Below, piece after piece: positions 36,405 through 45,966 of a stretch of DNA of 64,000 nucleotides. Location: contig NZ_LR213767.1 in the NCBI RefSeq assembly GCF_900659865.1, positions 23,945 through 87,944 of the forward strand, written 5' to 3'. Position 1 is the stretch's first letter, and every line of letters starts with the position of its first letter. Made by a program: the position numbers and the translations under genes. The stretch is from Hyella patelloides LEGE 07179 (GTDB lineage: Bacteria > Cyanobacteriota > Cyanobacteriia > Cyanobacteriales > Xenococcaceae). The notes under the pieces were generated by a model that saw only the letters and a program-made list of their open reading frames with translations, searched no databases and was not told where the DNA came from.

Positions 36405-37187
36405 TCATCCCTCATCATTTATCTCTTGTTTCTCCAAATTAAGTTGATAACGATAAATTGCTACTGGGCGATCGCTTGCTGTAAAATAATCGGGATCTTG
36501 AGGTGAAAGATAAATAGCTGTAATTTGTTGTGCTTGAATTTTTCCTGGTTCAATTAATTGGTAATCGGAAGTTGTTTCCACTTCATTAAGATAAATTCTT
36601 TCTGGCGATCTAAAAAGTTGTTTGGTTACTTCTGTGGAGATAAAACGATTTGGGGTAGGGGTTTCACTAGCTCTACCTGTTACGGTAGAAATTAATTGGC
36701 GTTCCCCTTTTAAAAAGGTAATTTGCTTGTTAGGATTATCAGGGTCTATTTTTACTTGAAAAATATTGTTGTCTCCTAAATAAGCTGCTGCAATATGTTC
36801 TCCATTAAATACGCGATCGGCTACTATATATTTTGGTTGATTACTATTATTTAATGAGGGCAAAAACCATTTATTTTCTGGGACCAAATATTCTGTGCCA
36901 AATCTTACTAAAAAGTTGACTGGTTGATTGAGATATTGTTGATTATCATTAAAACCTGGAGTAATAATTTCTGGTGCTAGGGGTGCTGTCTGCTCGACTA
37001 AGATACTCTCTGCTAACCAAGTTCCCGCCATCCATTGAGGATAATATAAGTCACCTTGAGCTATTTTAACAGGGGGTTTATGATTCCATTGAGGATATTG
37101 CTGGAGACGATTTTCTAAAGGTGAGGCGATCGCATTATGAGTCAACAGAACAAAACTAAACAAAATCAGAAAAATACGATATAACAA
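36405..37187 (-). CDS. Exported conserved cyanobacterial protein, DUF6816-like
   Basis: A 260-residue protein with a signal peptide (MLYRIFLILFSFVLLTHNAI, cleavage near IAS|PL). The mature part contains YYPQWMAGTWLAESILVEQT and VNFLVRFGTEYL, YIVADRVFNGEHIAAAYLG, then LISTVTGRASETP and beta-rich blocks typical of a lipocalin-like barrel in a widely conserved cyanobacterial and plastid lumen family. I believe this is DUF6816, but only from memory of the pattern. No catalytic residue is recognised. Its stop overlaps a CCCTCAT repeat run, and it may be co-transcribed with the Uma2 gene 94 bases downstream. Confidence 0.75.
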   Translation of the reverse strand: MLYRIFLILFSFVLLTHNAIASPLENRLQQYPQWNHKPPVKIAQGDLYYPQWMAGTWLAESILVEQTAPLAPEIITPGFNDNQQYLNQPVNFLVRFGTEYLVPENKWFLPSLNNSNQPKYIVADRVFNGEHIAAAYLGDNNIFQVKIDPDNPNKQITFLKGERQLISTVTGRASETPTPNRFISTEVTKQLFRSPERIYLNEVETTSDYQLIEPGKIQAQQITAIYLSPQDPDYFTASDRPVAIYRYQLNLEKQEINDEG

Positions 37188-37365
37188 TATTGACTAACCT
37201 CATCATCGGCACTGAGGATATTTTAATACACAATAATTCTGATTTGAAGGATTGAAAATTCTGTCTAAATCAAGAAAATATGTTTTCTAATCAAAAATTA
37301 AGAATAATCTAAGCAAAAAATTCGCTCAATAATGGTTAATGGTGAATTATTAACTATTGGAACAA

Positions 37366-38091
37366 ATGAAACATCCTAATAATCCTCAGATTACTGTGAT
37401 TATTCCTGTATTTAATGAAGAAGCAATTATTCAGAATACTTTAAAACAATTTAAAAATTACTTTGATATAGAAGTTCTTGTAGTAGATGGCAAAAGCACA
37501 GATCGAACCAAAGAAATAGTCACACAATTTAGCTTAAACAATAAGCAGATTCATTTAATTACAAGTAGCAAATTAAGTAGAGCCACTCAAATGAATTATG
37601 GTGCAGAATTAGCGACAGGAGATATATTATTATTTCTCCATGCAGACACTATATTACCAAACAATTTTCAATTGTTAATTCAGTATATTTTACAAAAAAA
37701 GAATATTATCTTAGGGGCATTTAAACTAGTAATTAATGGACAAAAAAAATCTTTAAGATTAGTTGAAAAAATGGTTAATTTGCGATCGCGTTGGCTATCT
37801 CTTCCCTATGGAGATCAAGGTTTTTTTATTACTAAAGATAATTTTAATCGTCTTGGTGGTTTTACCGATTTGCCTATTATGGAAGATTTTAACTTTGTTC
37901 AACGAGCTAAAAGACAGGGGGAAATTGCGATCGCTAATGCTGCGGTAATTACTTCTGCACGTCGTTGGCAAAAATTAGGAGTTATTAGGACTACTATCAT
38001 TAATCAATTAATTATTATTGGTTATTATCTCAAAATACATCCTGATAAATTAAGAGCTTTTTATCGTAGTTTTAATACCAAAAATACTTAA
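37366..38091 (+). CDS. Family 2 glycosyltransferase, TIGR04283 type
   Basis: A 241-residue protein from ATG 37366 (a TTG at 37357 is an unlikely alternative). GT-A fold motifs are VIIPVFNEEAIIQNTLKQF, VLVVDGKSTDRT, LLFLHADTILP (a DxD-like HADT) and a characteristic C-terminal block LPYGDQGFFI, GFTDLPIMEDFNFV and TSARRWQKLGVIRTT. These place it in the TIGR04283 group, often linked to arsenosugar biosynthesis or photosynthesis-associated loci, although no arsenic gene is nearby. It converges with the SDR gene; the stops are 13 bases apart. Confidence 0.9.
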   Translation: MKHPNNPQITVIIPVFNEEAIIQNTLKQFKNYFDIEVLVVDGKSTDRTKEIVTQFSLNNKQIHLITSSKLSRATQMNYGAELATGDILLFLHADTILPNNFQLLIQYILQKKNIILGAFKLVINGQKKSLRLVEKMVNLRSRWLSLPYGDQGFFITKDNFNRLGGFTDLPIMEDFNFVQRAKRQGEIAIANAAVITSARRWQKLGVIRTTIINQLIIIGYYLKIHPDKLRAFYRSFNTKNT

Positions 38092-38104
38092 TTGTTAATT
38101 ATTA

Positions 38105-39088
38105 TTAGAATCCTGATGTTTTCATAATATCTTTAATAGTATTAACATAATTAGTTAAGCCAAAATTAGCAGGAGTGATGGGATTTTTATATGTAAAATG
38201 ACGATATTTTAAAGAAAAATAACTCCAAGAATCCATTTGAATCCGAAATACTTTAATCAAAAAATTAGTCAACCAAGGATATAAAGGAATTCCAAAATAA
38301 ACTTTTTTACCGAAGTAGCCACAAATTTGAGCAATTGTCTCATTTACCGTAATCGCTTCATTACCTAATACTACTCGTTTAATCGATGGTAATTCTTGAT
38401 AGTTATCATCATCTGGCTCTTCTTCAATTACTGTATTAGGATGTTCCACTAGATAAGTAACCACTATAGCAATATCACGACCATGAACAAAATGAAAACT
38501 ACCATCTGTTTTAATCCAACGAATTAAATTCAGCCATTTAACTATCTCAGGTAAGCCAGAAGAAAGGTGAGAAACTGGCTTATTACTATCACCGCCAAAT
38601 ACCAAAGTAGGAAACAAAGCAACGATGCGATCGCTTAATTTTGACCTTAATAACTGAGAAAAACATTGATATTTAGTACGAATATAATCAGTGCCAAACT
38701 CACTAGCAGGTAATAATAAGTTATTATTTCGATCCAGAATACTAGCGGTAGAAAAATATAAAATTTGCTCACAAATTTTAGGATTGAGCATATCAATTAA
38801 AGCTAATGTTTTGACGACATTAATATCATAGCTTTCTGCTGTTCCTCCCCAAGAAGTAGCAGCTAAAATCGCAATATTAATTTCTTTTAGCAATAAATCA
38901 CTATACTCTTCAATATCTTTTAAATTACCTGATAAAACCTCAATGCGTGGATTATTTTCCCATTCAAATTGAAGCTTATCGGTATTTCTTACTAATAAAT
39001 ATAAATAATGATTGGTATCTTGTAATAAAGATTCCACAATGTAGTGACCAATACACCCACTCGCACCCGTTATAAAAATTTTTTTCAT
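38105..39088 (-). CDS. NAD-dependent epimerase/dehydratase (extended SDR)
   Basis: A 327-residue protein. The N-terminal Rossmann motif is ITGASGCIGHYIVESLL (GxxGxxG), followed by LSGNLKD and AATSWGG; the catalytic region is YFSTASILDRNN ... TDYIRTKYQC with a YxxxK pair, and HGRDIAIVVTYLVEHPN is the typical substrate-domain helix. The family converts nucleotide sugars or related substrates; the substrate here cannot be told. It is an isolated minus-strand gene, convergent with the glycosyltransferase. Confidence 0.87.
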   Translation of the reverse strand: MKKIFITGASGCIGHYIVESLLQDTNHYLYLLVRNTDKLQFEWENNPRIEVLSGNLKDIEEYSDLLLKEINIAILAATSWGGTAESYDINVVKTLALIDMLNPKICEQILYFSTASILDRNNNLLLPASEFGTDYIRTKYQCFSQLLRSKLSDRIVALFPTLVFGGDSNKPVSHLSSGLPEIVKWLNLIRWIKTDGSFHFVHGRDIAIVVTYLVEHPNTVIEEEPDDDNYQELPSIKRVVLGNEAITVNETIAQICGYFGKKVYFGIPLYPWLTNFLIKVFRIQMDSWSYFSLKYRHFTYKNPITPANFGLTNYVNTIKDIMKTSGF

Positions 39089-39154
39089 TGCTAACTAAAT
39101 CCAGATATTCTGAATTTTAGCTAACAATATACCATTGAACAAAAGTTAGAAGTC

Positions 39155-39182
39155 GTAGAGACGCGAAATTTTGCGCCTCTAC
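39155..39182. repeat. Hairpin repeat GTAGAGACGCGAAA...CTCTAC
   Basis: GTAGAG (39155-39160) pairs with CTCTAC (39177-39182), with an inner CGC/GCG pairing around AAATTTT. A related GGAGACGCGAAAT...CTCTAC copy is at 61638-61661. Such hairpins are frequent in cyanobacterial intergenic DNA. It lies in the gap between the SDR start and the hemE stop, which also holds CCACTAACC heptamers at 39278-39295. Confidence 0.75.
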
Positions 39183-39358
39183 AAAAGTCAGAAGTCAAGC
39201 AATCAAAAATAAACAATCAACAAACGAACCGATTAATTATTTCTTTGTATTGATTAATTAAAAACGTTCAACAATCAACCACTAACCATTAACCACCGTA
39301 GAAACTTCGTATTTTCTGTCTTTACTTATATTATCCCGCTTGACGGCATACCAACTAT

Positions 39359-40414
39359 CTAAACAGCAGCCATCAACTTATCTGCTTGTTTTGCAGTTTC
39401 AAAGAAGTAGCGAACATTATCTTCGGGAGTCCCCACTAAAACGCCATGTCCTAAATTGAGAATATGTCCCCAATTACCAGCTTTACGAATAGTATCAATA
39501 ATGCGATCGCGGATCAAATCATGAGAACCGAATAAGACACCAGGATCGATATTACCCTGTACTTTCATTTCTTTACCTAATCTTTGTCTGGCTTCTGCCA
39601 TATCTACTGTCCAGTCTACACTGACAATATCTACTCCAGACTTACCCATTCTTTCTAAGACTCCAGCACTACCACTGATGTAAAGAATTAGAGGGGTATC
39701 GGGGTGAGTTTCTTTAACCTGACGTACTATCTGTTGTTGATAGGGTAAAGCAAAAGTTTCGTAGTCTTGAGGACTTAAATTACCAGCCCAAGAATCAAAT
39801 AATTGAACCACTTGTGCGCCACAGTCTATTTGATATTTTACATAAATTGCGATCGCATCTGCAATTTTACTTAAAAACTGATGCAACATTGCGGGTTCAT
39901 TAAAAGCCATTCCTTTGATAATAGAATAGTTTTTCGAGCTTTTACCTTCAATGGCGTAAGCTGCTAAAGTCCAAGGCGAACCTACAAACCCTAATAAAGT
40001 AGATTGATTGTTAACTTCCGATCTTAAAGATTGCAAAATAGTTTTGATAAAAGGTAAAGATTTATCAGGATTGAAAGAAGTTAATTTATCAATTTGTGCT
40101 TGAGTTCGGATTGGGTTTTCAAACAAAGGACCTTTGCTTTCTACAATATCAAAGTCGATTCCAATACCAGGTAAAGGAGTCAAAATATCAGAAAACATAA
40201 TTACGCCATCTGGTTTAAATGCTCTCCAAGGCTGCAAAGAAATTTCAATAGCAATCTCAGCATTTTCCGAACGTTCGCGGAAGCTAGGATATTTTTCTCT
40301 TAAATCTCTATATACTTTCATATATCTACCCGCTTGGCGCATCATCCATACAGGAGGACGCTCCACCTGTTCACCACGGGCTGCTCTTAATAGTAAAGGA
40401 ATATCTGTAGCCAT
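39359..40414 (-). CDS. hemE: Uroporphyrinogen decarboxylase HemE
   Basis: A 351-residue enzyme of normal length. Diagnostic segments are [20 protein letters not shown] with AGRYM (substrate-binding Arg residues), [17 protein letters not shown] (catalytic Asp), [28 protein letters not shown] and [17 protein letters not shown]. It removes four carboxyl groups from uroporphyrinogen III to give coproporphyrinogen III, feeding heme, chlorophyll and bilin synthesis in the cytoplasm. No operon partner is evident; a gap of 225 bases with repeats separates it from the gene upstream on this strand. Confidence 0.98.
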   Translation of the reverse strand: MATDIPLLLRAARGEQVERPPVWMMRQAGRYMKVYRDLREKYPSFRERSENAEIAIEISLQPWRAFKPDGVIMFSDILTPLPGIGIDFDIVESKGPLFENPIRTQAQIDKLTSFNPDKSLPFIKTILQSLRSEVNNQSTLLGFVGSPWTLAAYAIEGKSSKNYSIIKGMAFNEPAMLHQFLSKIADAIAIYVKYQIDCGAQVVQLFDSWAGNLSPQDYETFALPYQQQIVRQVKETHPDTPLILYISGSAGVLERMGKSGVDIVSVDWTVDMAEARQRLGKEMKVQGNIDPGVLFGSHDLIRDRIIDTIRKAGNWGHILNLGHGVLVGTPEDNVRYFFETAKQADKLMAAV

Positions 40415-40639
40415 CTGTTAAAATCCTTAATTATAGTAATTTGTTAGGGCAATTGCTAGCTTACCATTGCAAGCGGTGTTGCAAACCCGTTGTAATTGTT
40501 GAGTTATATAAAGTAATTTAGTTTTTTTTTTTGAGATGAATGGTTAATAGTTAATTGTCAGTAGTTTAGTCGCTAGTGGCTAGTGGCTCGTTGGTTGTCA
40601 ACAATGCCCATTACCTCCTCATCCCTCATAATTTATCAT

Positions 40640-41344
40640 TTATCCTTTGTATTTACGACGACGAGGAACTCGGCGATTATATCGAGAATCATTAGGGTTT
40701 GCGCCACCACCAAGCTGACGACTCACTTCTAAAAAGACATCTCGTTGCAACCAGGGATAAGAGCCAATCCAAATATTTTGACTGGGAAGATAAACATCTG
40801 TCACTTTATCTACAGTAGATAAATCTTTGCGATTAGAAAGTAGCAACAATTCCGCAGTTTGTCCTACCTTAATTCCTTTATGGGTGCGTTGCAAAGGAGC
40901 TTGAACAGTGATGTAAAAACCCGTTTCATCTCCCAAAACTAGATTAATCCGTCGTTCCCGATTTTCCACAATTACTAATTCTCCCCGTTGATTGACGGTT
41001 TCCTCTTCTCCAATAAGTTCTTCTGTAAGATAAACATCCTGTATACGACTGCGCCAAAAACCACTGTATTGTAGACGACGTGCTTTAATATTACGGATAC
41101 TTGCTTGATAAACAGGACACCATAACCAATAAAATCCCGCAATAATGGCTAGGAGTAAAATTAAGGCTTCTACTGAATCTCCTAATATAAGCCTCAAAAT
41201 CAACACCACAACCACCGCTACAACAGAAATTAGTAAGCGATTAATTACATCTTGCCATTTTCCCCAATAATGAGCATATTGCGCTCCTGTGGCAATAGTA
41301 GGAATAAGTTGTTCAAATTTAGCGCGAGTTAGGGACTTTAGCAT
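40640..41344 (-). CDS. Conserved cyanobacterial membrane-hairpin protein
   Basis: A 234-residue protein when started at ATG 41344 (MLKSLTRAKFEQLIP). The open frame continues upstream to 41506 only because GGGATGA heptamer repeats lack stops; that extension translates to SHPSSLIPHPSS and is rejected. Two adjacent membrane segments (LLISVVAVVVVLILRLIL and ALILLLAIIAGFYWLW) are followed by a soluble region with WRSRIQDVYLTEELIGEEE, INLVLGDETGFYITVQAP and VYLPSQNIWIGSYPWLQRD, ending in a basic tail RRVPRRRKYKG. Homologues are common next to cyanobacterial housekeeping genes and sometimes labelled phosphate permease without support. Function unknown. Confidence 0.8.
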   Translation of the reverse strand: MLKSLTRAKFEQLIPTIATGAQYAHYWGKWQDVINRLLISVVAVVVVLILRLILGDSVEALILLLAIIAGFYWLWCPVYQASIRNIKARRLQYSGFWRSRIQDVYLTEELIGEEETVNQRGELVIVENRERRINLVLGDETGFYITVQAPLQRTHKGIKVGQTAELLLLSNRKDLSTVDKVTDVYLPSQNIWIGSYPWLQRDVFLEVSRQLGGGANPNDSRYNRRVPRRRKYKG

Positions 41345-41363
41345 ACAAGTGGCAAGACTTTTA

Positions 41364-41415
41364 AGGGATGAGGGATGAGGGGATGAGGGATGAGGGATAA
41401 GGGATGAGGGATGAG
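41364..41415. repeat. GGGATGA heptamer tandem repeat
   Basis: About seven units of GGGATGA (the reverse strand of CCCTCAT), some imperfect, directly upstream of the 41344 start. The same heptamer occurs at 36396-36418, 40617-40630 and 61720-61746. This is a short tandemly repeated sequence of the STRR kind known in cyanobacteria. Confidence 0.9.
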
Positions 41416-41526
41416 AAAGTAGCAGATAGCAAGTAATTAAGTCATAAGTCAGATTCAGTACAACGAACAACGAGCCACGAGCCACGAACCACAAACAACT
41501 AGCCACTAACCATTAACCATCAACTA

Positions 41527-42354
41527 CTACAATATCTTTTCTAAACCATAGACTAAAGAAGTGAGTTCCGTTACTTTACGGATAGCGAGTAAAACTCCAG
41601 GCATATAACAAGAACGATCGCTGGTATCATGACGAAGGGTATAAATTTGCCCTGGTGCGCCAAAAATCACTTCTTGGTGAGCAATCAAACCAGGTAAACG
41701 TACACTATGGATACGAATATTTTCATCAGCGAGACTACCTCTAGCACCTGCAAGATGTTCTTTTTCTGTAACTAGCGGAGGATTATAAGTTTTACCCATT
41801 TCTGCCAGCATTTGAGCAGTTTTAATAGCTGTTCCACTAGGCGCGTCGGCTTTTTGATTGTGATGTAGTTCAATAATTTCTACATGGTCAAAATACTGAG
41901 AAGCGCGAAGGGCTGCTTGTTGCAATAACACCATGCCAATCGAAAAATTAGGGATTACCAACGCTCCTGTACTAGCTTTTTCGGCAAATTCGCCTAAATC
42001 TTGGAGTTTTTCCTCGTTTAACCCCGTTGTACCGACTACTGGTCTTACTCCATAAGCGATCGCACTACGGACATTATCGTATACTGTATCAGGATGGGTA
42101 AAGTCTACCATCACCCCCTGAATTTTTTCTTGAGTAGCTAAAACTAAAACACTCTGTAAATCATTAAGAATAGGAACTTCTAAAGCACCACAACCCGCGA
42201 TTTCTCCAGCATCTTGACCCAAAATATCAGGTTTGTTATCCACCGCCCCAACAAGGGTCATATCTTCGGCATTGGCTATGGTTTTGATTACTTCTTTTCC
42301 CATTTTTCCCGCAGCACCATTAACCACTACAGGAATAGAAGCGCGTTCTGTCAT
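41527..42354 (-). CDS. dapB: 4-hydroxy-tetrahydrodipicolinate reductase DapB
   Basis: A 275-residue enzyme of normal length. The N-terminal NAD(P) motif is [15 protein letters not shown]; the family signature is [20 protein letters not shown] with the catalytic His pair and Lys. [11 protein letters not shown] and [16 protein letters not shown] are also typical. It carries out the second committed step of lysine/diaminopimelate synthesis, reducing HTPA with NAD(P)H. A degraded partial copy of this gene is found 3.3 kb away (45469-45740), evidence that this locus was duplicated together with the adjacent hemagglutinin gene. Confidence 0.98.
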   Translation of the reverse strand: MTERASIPVVVNGAAGKMGKEVIKTIANAEDMTLVGAVDNKPDILGQDAGEIAGCGALEVPILNDLQSVLVLATQEKIQGVMVDFTHPDTVYDNVRSAIAYGVRPVVGTTGLNEEKLQDLGEFAEKASTGALVIPNFSIGMVLLQQAALRASQYFDHVEIIELHHNQKADAPSGTAIKTAQMLAEMGKTYNPPLVTEKEHLAGARGSLADENIRIHSVRLPGLIAHQEVIFGAPGQIYTLRHDTSDRSCYMPGVLLAIRKVTELTSLVYGLEKIL

Positions 42355-42702
42355 TGCTTATAAAACCTCGAATACTATCGAAAGAATTTTAGCATTGTGA
42401 ACATAACTCATTTCTGATTTTCGATAGAAAACCCATCGGTCGAGTTGGCGACCGAAGGAAGTACTTTAGTGCATTGCCCATTCTCTAAAATCTATAGTTA
42501 TTTCCATTGATTTATCTTTAAATGTTCACAAATAGATTAATCTATTTCAATTATGAAGAATAAAAACGTTTCATGAAACTTGCTATTACAATTATCTACC
42601 TTTTAGATGAAGTTTTTCAGCTAATTTTTAATTTAATTGATAAATTTTCGATTCGTTAATTATTAATTTGTAAGATTGAAGAAGTTTTTTAGAATTCTGG
42701 TC
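42355..42702. promoter_or_regulatory. Upstream region shared by the two hemagglutinin genes, with dispersed repeat copy 2
   Basis: Near 42450-42476 lies GACCGAAGGAAGTACTTTAG, also seen at 19681-19700. From about 42486 to 42702 the DNA is closely similar to 45745-45966 in front of the second hemagglutinin gene, for example AAAATCTATAGTTATTTCCA, TTTCATGAAACTT and TTAGATGAAGTTTTTCAGCT. The shared block presumably holds the promoter and leader of each gene. No exact promoter boxes are assigned. Confidence 0.65.
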
Positions 42703-45348
42703 ATGAAACCTTTATCTTCTTTACCTTTCAGCGTATTTTTTACTTTAGCACTACCGATTTCTGCGGTAGCCCAGGTAACAGTAGACAACACAACTTCCAC
42801 GACGATTACTCCTACCGATACAGGAGTGCAAATAGACAATGGAAACCGCGCTGGCGATAACTTGTTTCATAGCTTTGACCAGTTTTCTATCCCGACAGGA
42901 AGTGAGGCTTTTTTTAATAACGCCAATGAGATAGCCAACATCTTTTCCCGCGTTACAGGAGGAAATATCTCCAATATTAATGGTTTAATTCGTGCCAATG
43001 GTTCAGCTAATTTATTTTTAATTAATCCTGCGGGTATTATTTTTGGCGAGGGTGCAAGTTTACAATTGGGTGGTTCATTTTATGGCAGTACTGCCGATAG
43101 TATCATCTTTCCCGATGGTGAATTTAGCGCGACAGACTTAGATAATCCGCCTTTAATTACGGTTAATGCACCGATTGGCTTAAATTTTCGCGATGAGCCT
43201 GGAAATATCATTAATCGTTCAGTGGCTAACAATCGAGGTTTATCTGTGGCGGAAAATCAGAATATGGCCCTAATTGGTGGCGATATAAAACTAGAGGGGG
43301 GCATAATTACAACTTCTGGAGGAAATATTGAATTAGCCAGTATTGCCGAAAATAGTGTAGTTGGTTTAGAAGAAACTGATACTAATTTTAGTTTTCAATA
43401 TGATGAGCTCTCCAATTTTGGCAATCTTGAATTAAGTCAAGGTTCTCTGATTAATGCTGGAGGAGAAAATACTGGTTCTGTTAATTTGCAAGGAAACCAA
43501 GTATCTTTAATTGATAATTCTCGGATTACTTCTGAAAATAGTGGTTCTCAACCAGGCAAAGACATCACAGTTAATGCTTTTCAATTATTAATCGAAAATA
43601 ATTCCCAGATTATAACAACAACTATAAATGATGGAAATGCAGGAAATATTAATCTGAATGTGGAGGACTCAATCGAAATAGTCGGAACAGGATTTCCACA
43701 ATTTGAAGAAATTTTTGTGAGAAGTCAGCTTTCACAGCAATTTAATTTAGAGTCACTAAACAGTGGAACGGGAATTTTTTCGGTAACAAACGGATTAGGA
43801 ACAGCAGGAGCAAGCACTCTCAATACCACTAACTTAAAGCTTCAACAAGGAGCAGTTATTGGTGGTGGTGTTTTTGGAGGAGGAAACGCAGAAAAATTAA
43901 CTATAAATGCTACGGAATCTGTAGAAATTGATAGTTCGGGAATCTTTAATAGTCTGGCTTTTAATAGTACTGGTAATGGTGAAACATCTGAAATAAATAC
44001 TATGAATTTAACGATGAAAAATAGTGGAATAATTACCAGTAGCCATCAAGGAGCAGGAACAGGAGGTAATATTGTTATCAATGCAGTGGAAGAGGTTAAT
44101 TTATTAGAGACATTACCTGGTTCATTGAGCCCCACAGGCATATTTACTAGCAGTTTTTTCGGTAATGGAAAAACTGGAAATATTGAGATTGAAACCCAAA
44201 AATTAAGTATTTTTGATGGGAGTCAAATTGCATCGTCTAGTGGAGCTGTATTCGGAGGCGAAACTCCAATCGATATAAATATAATAGATATAGGTGGTCC
44301 AGGAGGAGATATAAATATAATTGCTTTTGACTCTATTCATTTATCTGGCTTTCGTCCTGATAATAATAATCTCTCTAGTGTCATTACAAGTAGTACTTTA
44401 ACAGATAGTGATGCTGGTGATATTAACATTCAAACTGGAAATCTAATGGTCTCTAATGATGGAGGAATTTCAGCAGCAAATAGAATTGATTTAGGAGGTA
44501 TAATTGCAATTGGTTCTGGAAATGCAGGCTCGCTAGAAATTACTGCTGATTCTATTCAATTAGAAAGAGGTGGAATTAGTGCTGCTACTGAAGCTGGTAG
44601 CGGAGGCAACATTGACTTAGTTGTAACTGAAAATATAACTTTACGAGATAATAGCTTAATTTCTGCACGAGCTTTCAATGAAGCTGATGGTGGTAACTTG
44701 AATATTGATACAGAATTTATTCTTGCTTATCCTAGTCGTGGCGATGGCAACGATATTTTAGCTTCTGCTCAACAAGGACAAGGAGGCACAATCAGAATCA
44801 GGGCTGAATCTCTATTAGGAATTCAAGAGCGCGCAATTTTTGAGAATAATAACACTAACGACATCAATGCTAGTTCTGGAATCAACGGCTTAGATGGAAC
44901 TGTCTCCATAGAAACTCCTGAAACTAATTCTCTTCAAGAAATCTTAGAATTATCCAGTAATCTTGTTTTAGCAGACATTGTGACTACTTCTAATTCTTGT
45001 TCGCCATCAGATACAGAAGGGATCTCTAGTTTAGTAGTTGAGGGCAAAGGAGGAATACCCGCCAAACCAAGCGAACTTTTTACGGCTGATGCCATAATTA
45101 TTGATGGGGAATTAGACACATCCAACAGCTCCCAAATCAACCACAATCGACATAGTAATAATTCTCATTTAAACCCCAATCATAATCCATCTAAGATTGA
45201 ACCAGTTACTTACAAAGATAATGGTGAACCAGTTTATCTCGCTAAAGGACTCATCAAACAAGAAGACGGTTCAGTAATTTTAACCGCTTATCCGACTGCC
45301 GATACTCAATCTCGTACTCCTGAAAATCCTGATGGTTGTAGTCAGTAA
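42703..45348 (+). CDS. Filamentous-hemagglutinin-type secreted protein (TPS domain), copy 1
   Basis: An 881-residue protein from ATG 42703; a TTG at 42676 is a poor alternative. Signal peptide MKPLSSLPFSVFFTLALPIS, cleavage after AVAQ. Residues about 28-150 form the two-partner-secretion domain: NLFHSFDQFSIPTGSEAFF, ANIFSRVTGG and LFLINPAGIIFGEGASLQLG. The rest is a beta-helix-like series of GG(D/N)I.I.A...L repeats, closing with a conserved region holding CSPSD and a C-terminal CSQ. Such TpsA-like exoproteins pass the outer membrane via a TpsB porin; no TpsB gene is in this window. Role probably surface adhesion. It is a paralogue of the gene at 45967. Confidence 0.93.
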   Translation: MKPLSSLPFSVFFTLALPISAVAQVTVDNTTSTTITPTDTGVQIDNGNRAGDNLFHSFDQFSIPTGSEAFFNNANEIANIFSRVTGGNISNINGLIRANGSANLFLINPAGIIFGEGASLQLGGSFYGSTADSIIFPDGEFSATDLDNPPLITVNAPIGLNFRDEPGNIINRSVANNRGLSVAENQNMALIGGDIKLEGGIITTSGGNIELASIAENSVVGLEETDTNFSFQYDELSNFGNLELSQGSLINAGGENTGSVNLQGNQVSLIDNSRITSENSGSQPGKDITVNAFQLLIENNSQIITTTINDGNAGNINLNVEDSIEIVGTGFPQFEEIFVRSQLSQQFNLESLNSGTGIFSVTNGLGTAGASTLNTTNLKLQQGAVIGGGVFGGGNAEKLTINATESVEIDSSGIFNSLAFNSTGNGETSEINTMNLTMKNSGIITSSHQGAGTGGNIVINAVEEVNLLETLPGSLSPTGIFTSSFFGNGKTGNIEIETQKLSIFDGSQIASSSGAVFGGETPIDINIIDIGGPGGDINIIAFDSIHLSGFRPDNNNLSSVITSSTLTDSDAGDINIQTGNLMVSNDGGISAANRIDLGGIIAIGSGNAGSLEITADSIQLERGGISAATEAGSGGNIDLVVTENITLRDNSLISARAFNEADGGNLNIDTEFILAYPSRGDGNDILASAQQGQGGTIRIRAESLLGIQERAIFENNNTNDINASSGINGLDGTVSIETPETNSLQEILELSSNLVLADIVTTSNSCSPSDTEGISSLVVEGKGGIPAKPSELFTADAIIIDGELDTSNSSQINHNRHSNNSHLNPNHNPSKIEPVTYKDNGEPVYLAKGLIKQEDGSVILTAYPTADTQSRTPENPDGCSQ

Positions 45349-45416
45349 ATATCGAGTTGTCAAGTGAGCCTACCTTGATTGATACTTTCTGGAAAATATT
45401 TTTAAGGATTCACGAA

Positions 45417-45458
45417 GTCAGAGGAAGCCCCGTCTTTTCAAGGCGGGGTCTCTCTGAC
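45417..45458. repeat. Long stem-loop between the duplicated hemagglutinin genes
   Basis: GTCAGAG (45417-45423) pairs with CTCTGAC (45452-45458), and an inner GCCCCG pairs with CGGGG. It starts 69 bases after the copy-1 stop and immediately precedes the dapB fragment. It could be a terminator, but the position at the duplication junction and the GCCCCG...CGGGG form also fit a repeat or an IS200/IS605 end. Confidence 0.7.
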
Positions 45459-45468
45459 CATAAAGAAT

Positions 45469-45740
45469 CGACTTTTTGATTGTGATGCAATTCAATGATT
45501 TCTACATGGTCAAAATACTGAGAAGCGGGAAGGGCTGCTTGTTGCAATAACACCATGCCAATCGAAAAATTAGGGATTACTAACGCTACTGTACTAGCTT
45601 TTTCGGCGAATTCACCTCAATCTTGGAGTTGTTCCTCGCTGAACCCTGTTGTGCCGACTACCGCTCTTACTCCATAAGCGATCGATCGCACTGCGGACAC
45701 GATCCTATACTGTATAAGAATGAGTAAAGTCTACCATTAC
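45469..45740 (-). pseudogene. Degenerate partial copy of dapB
   Basis: This stretch matches the dapB interior (roughly 41848-42114) at high identity, for example TTTCTACATGGTCAAAATAC and GCTGCTTGTTGCAATAACAC. The copy has an in-frame stop (Leu TTA became TGA, 45617-45619), other substitutions and a small insertion (GATCGATCGC). It lacks both gene ends; after 45740 the sequence jumps to the DNA that lies upstream of the hemagglutinin gene. It is a relic left by the tandem duplication. Confidence 0.9.
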
Positions 45741-45966
45741 TTATTATTGAAAATCTATAGTTATTTCCATGGATTTATGTTTAATGTTCATAAATAGATG
45801 AGTTTATAGCAATTATCATTATTGTAATATAAACATTTCATGAAACTTTCTACTACAATAATTATGACTTTTAGATGAAGTTTTTCAGCTAATTTTTAAT
45901 TGATAAATTTTCGATTCGTTAATGGTTAATTTGTAAGCTCAAAGAAACTTGTCAGAAATCCTGGTT

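Noticed and set aside
36311..36418. Possible CRISPR array
   Set aside because: The units are seven bases long and contiguous with no spacers; these are short tandem repeats. No CRISPR-like repeat-spacer pattern was seen anywhere in the window.
41345..41506. N-terminal extension of the membrane-hairpin gene
   Set aside because: It translates heptamer repeats (HPSSLIPHPSS) and precedes a natural start at 41344.
45469..45740. A second working dapB
   Set aside because: Both ends are missing and there is an internal stop, so it is a relic.
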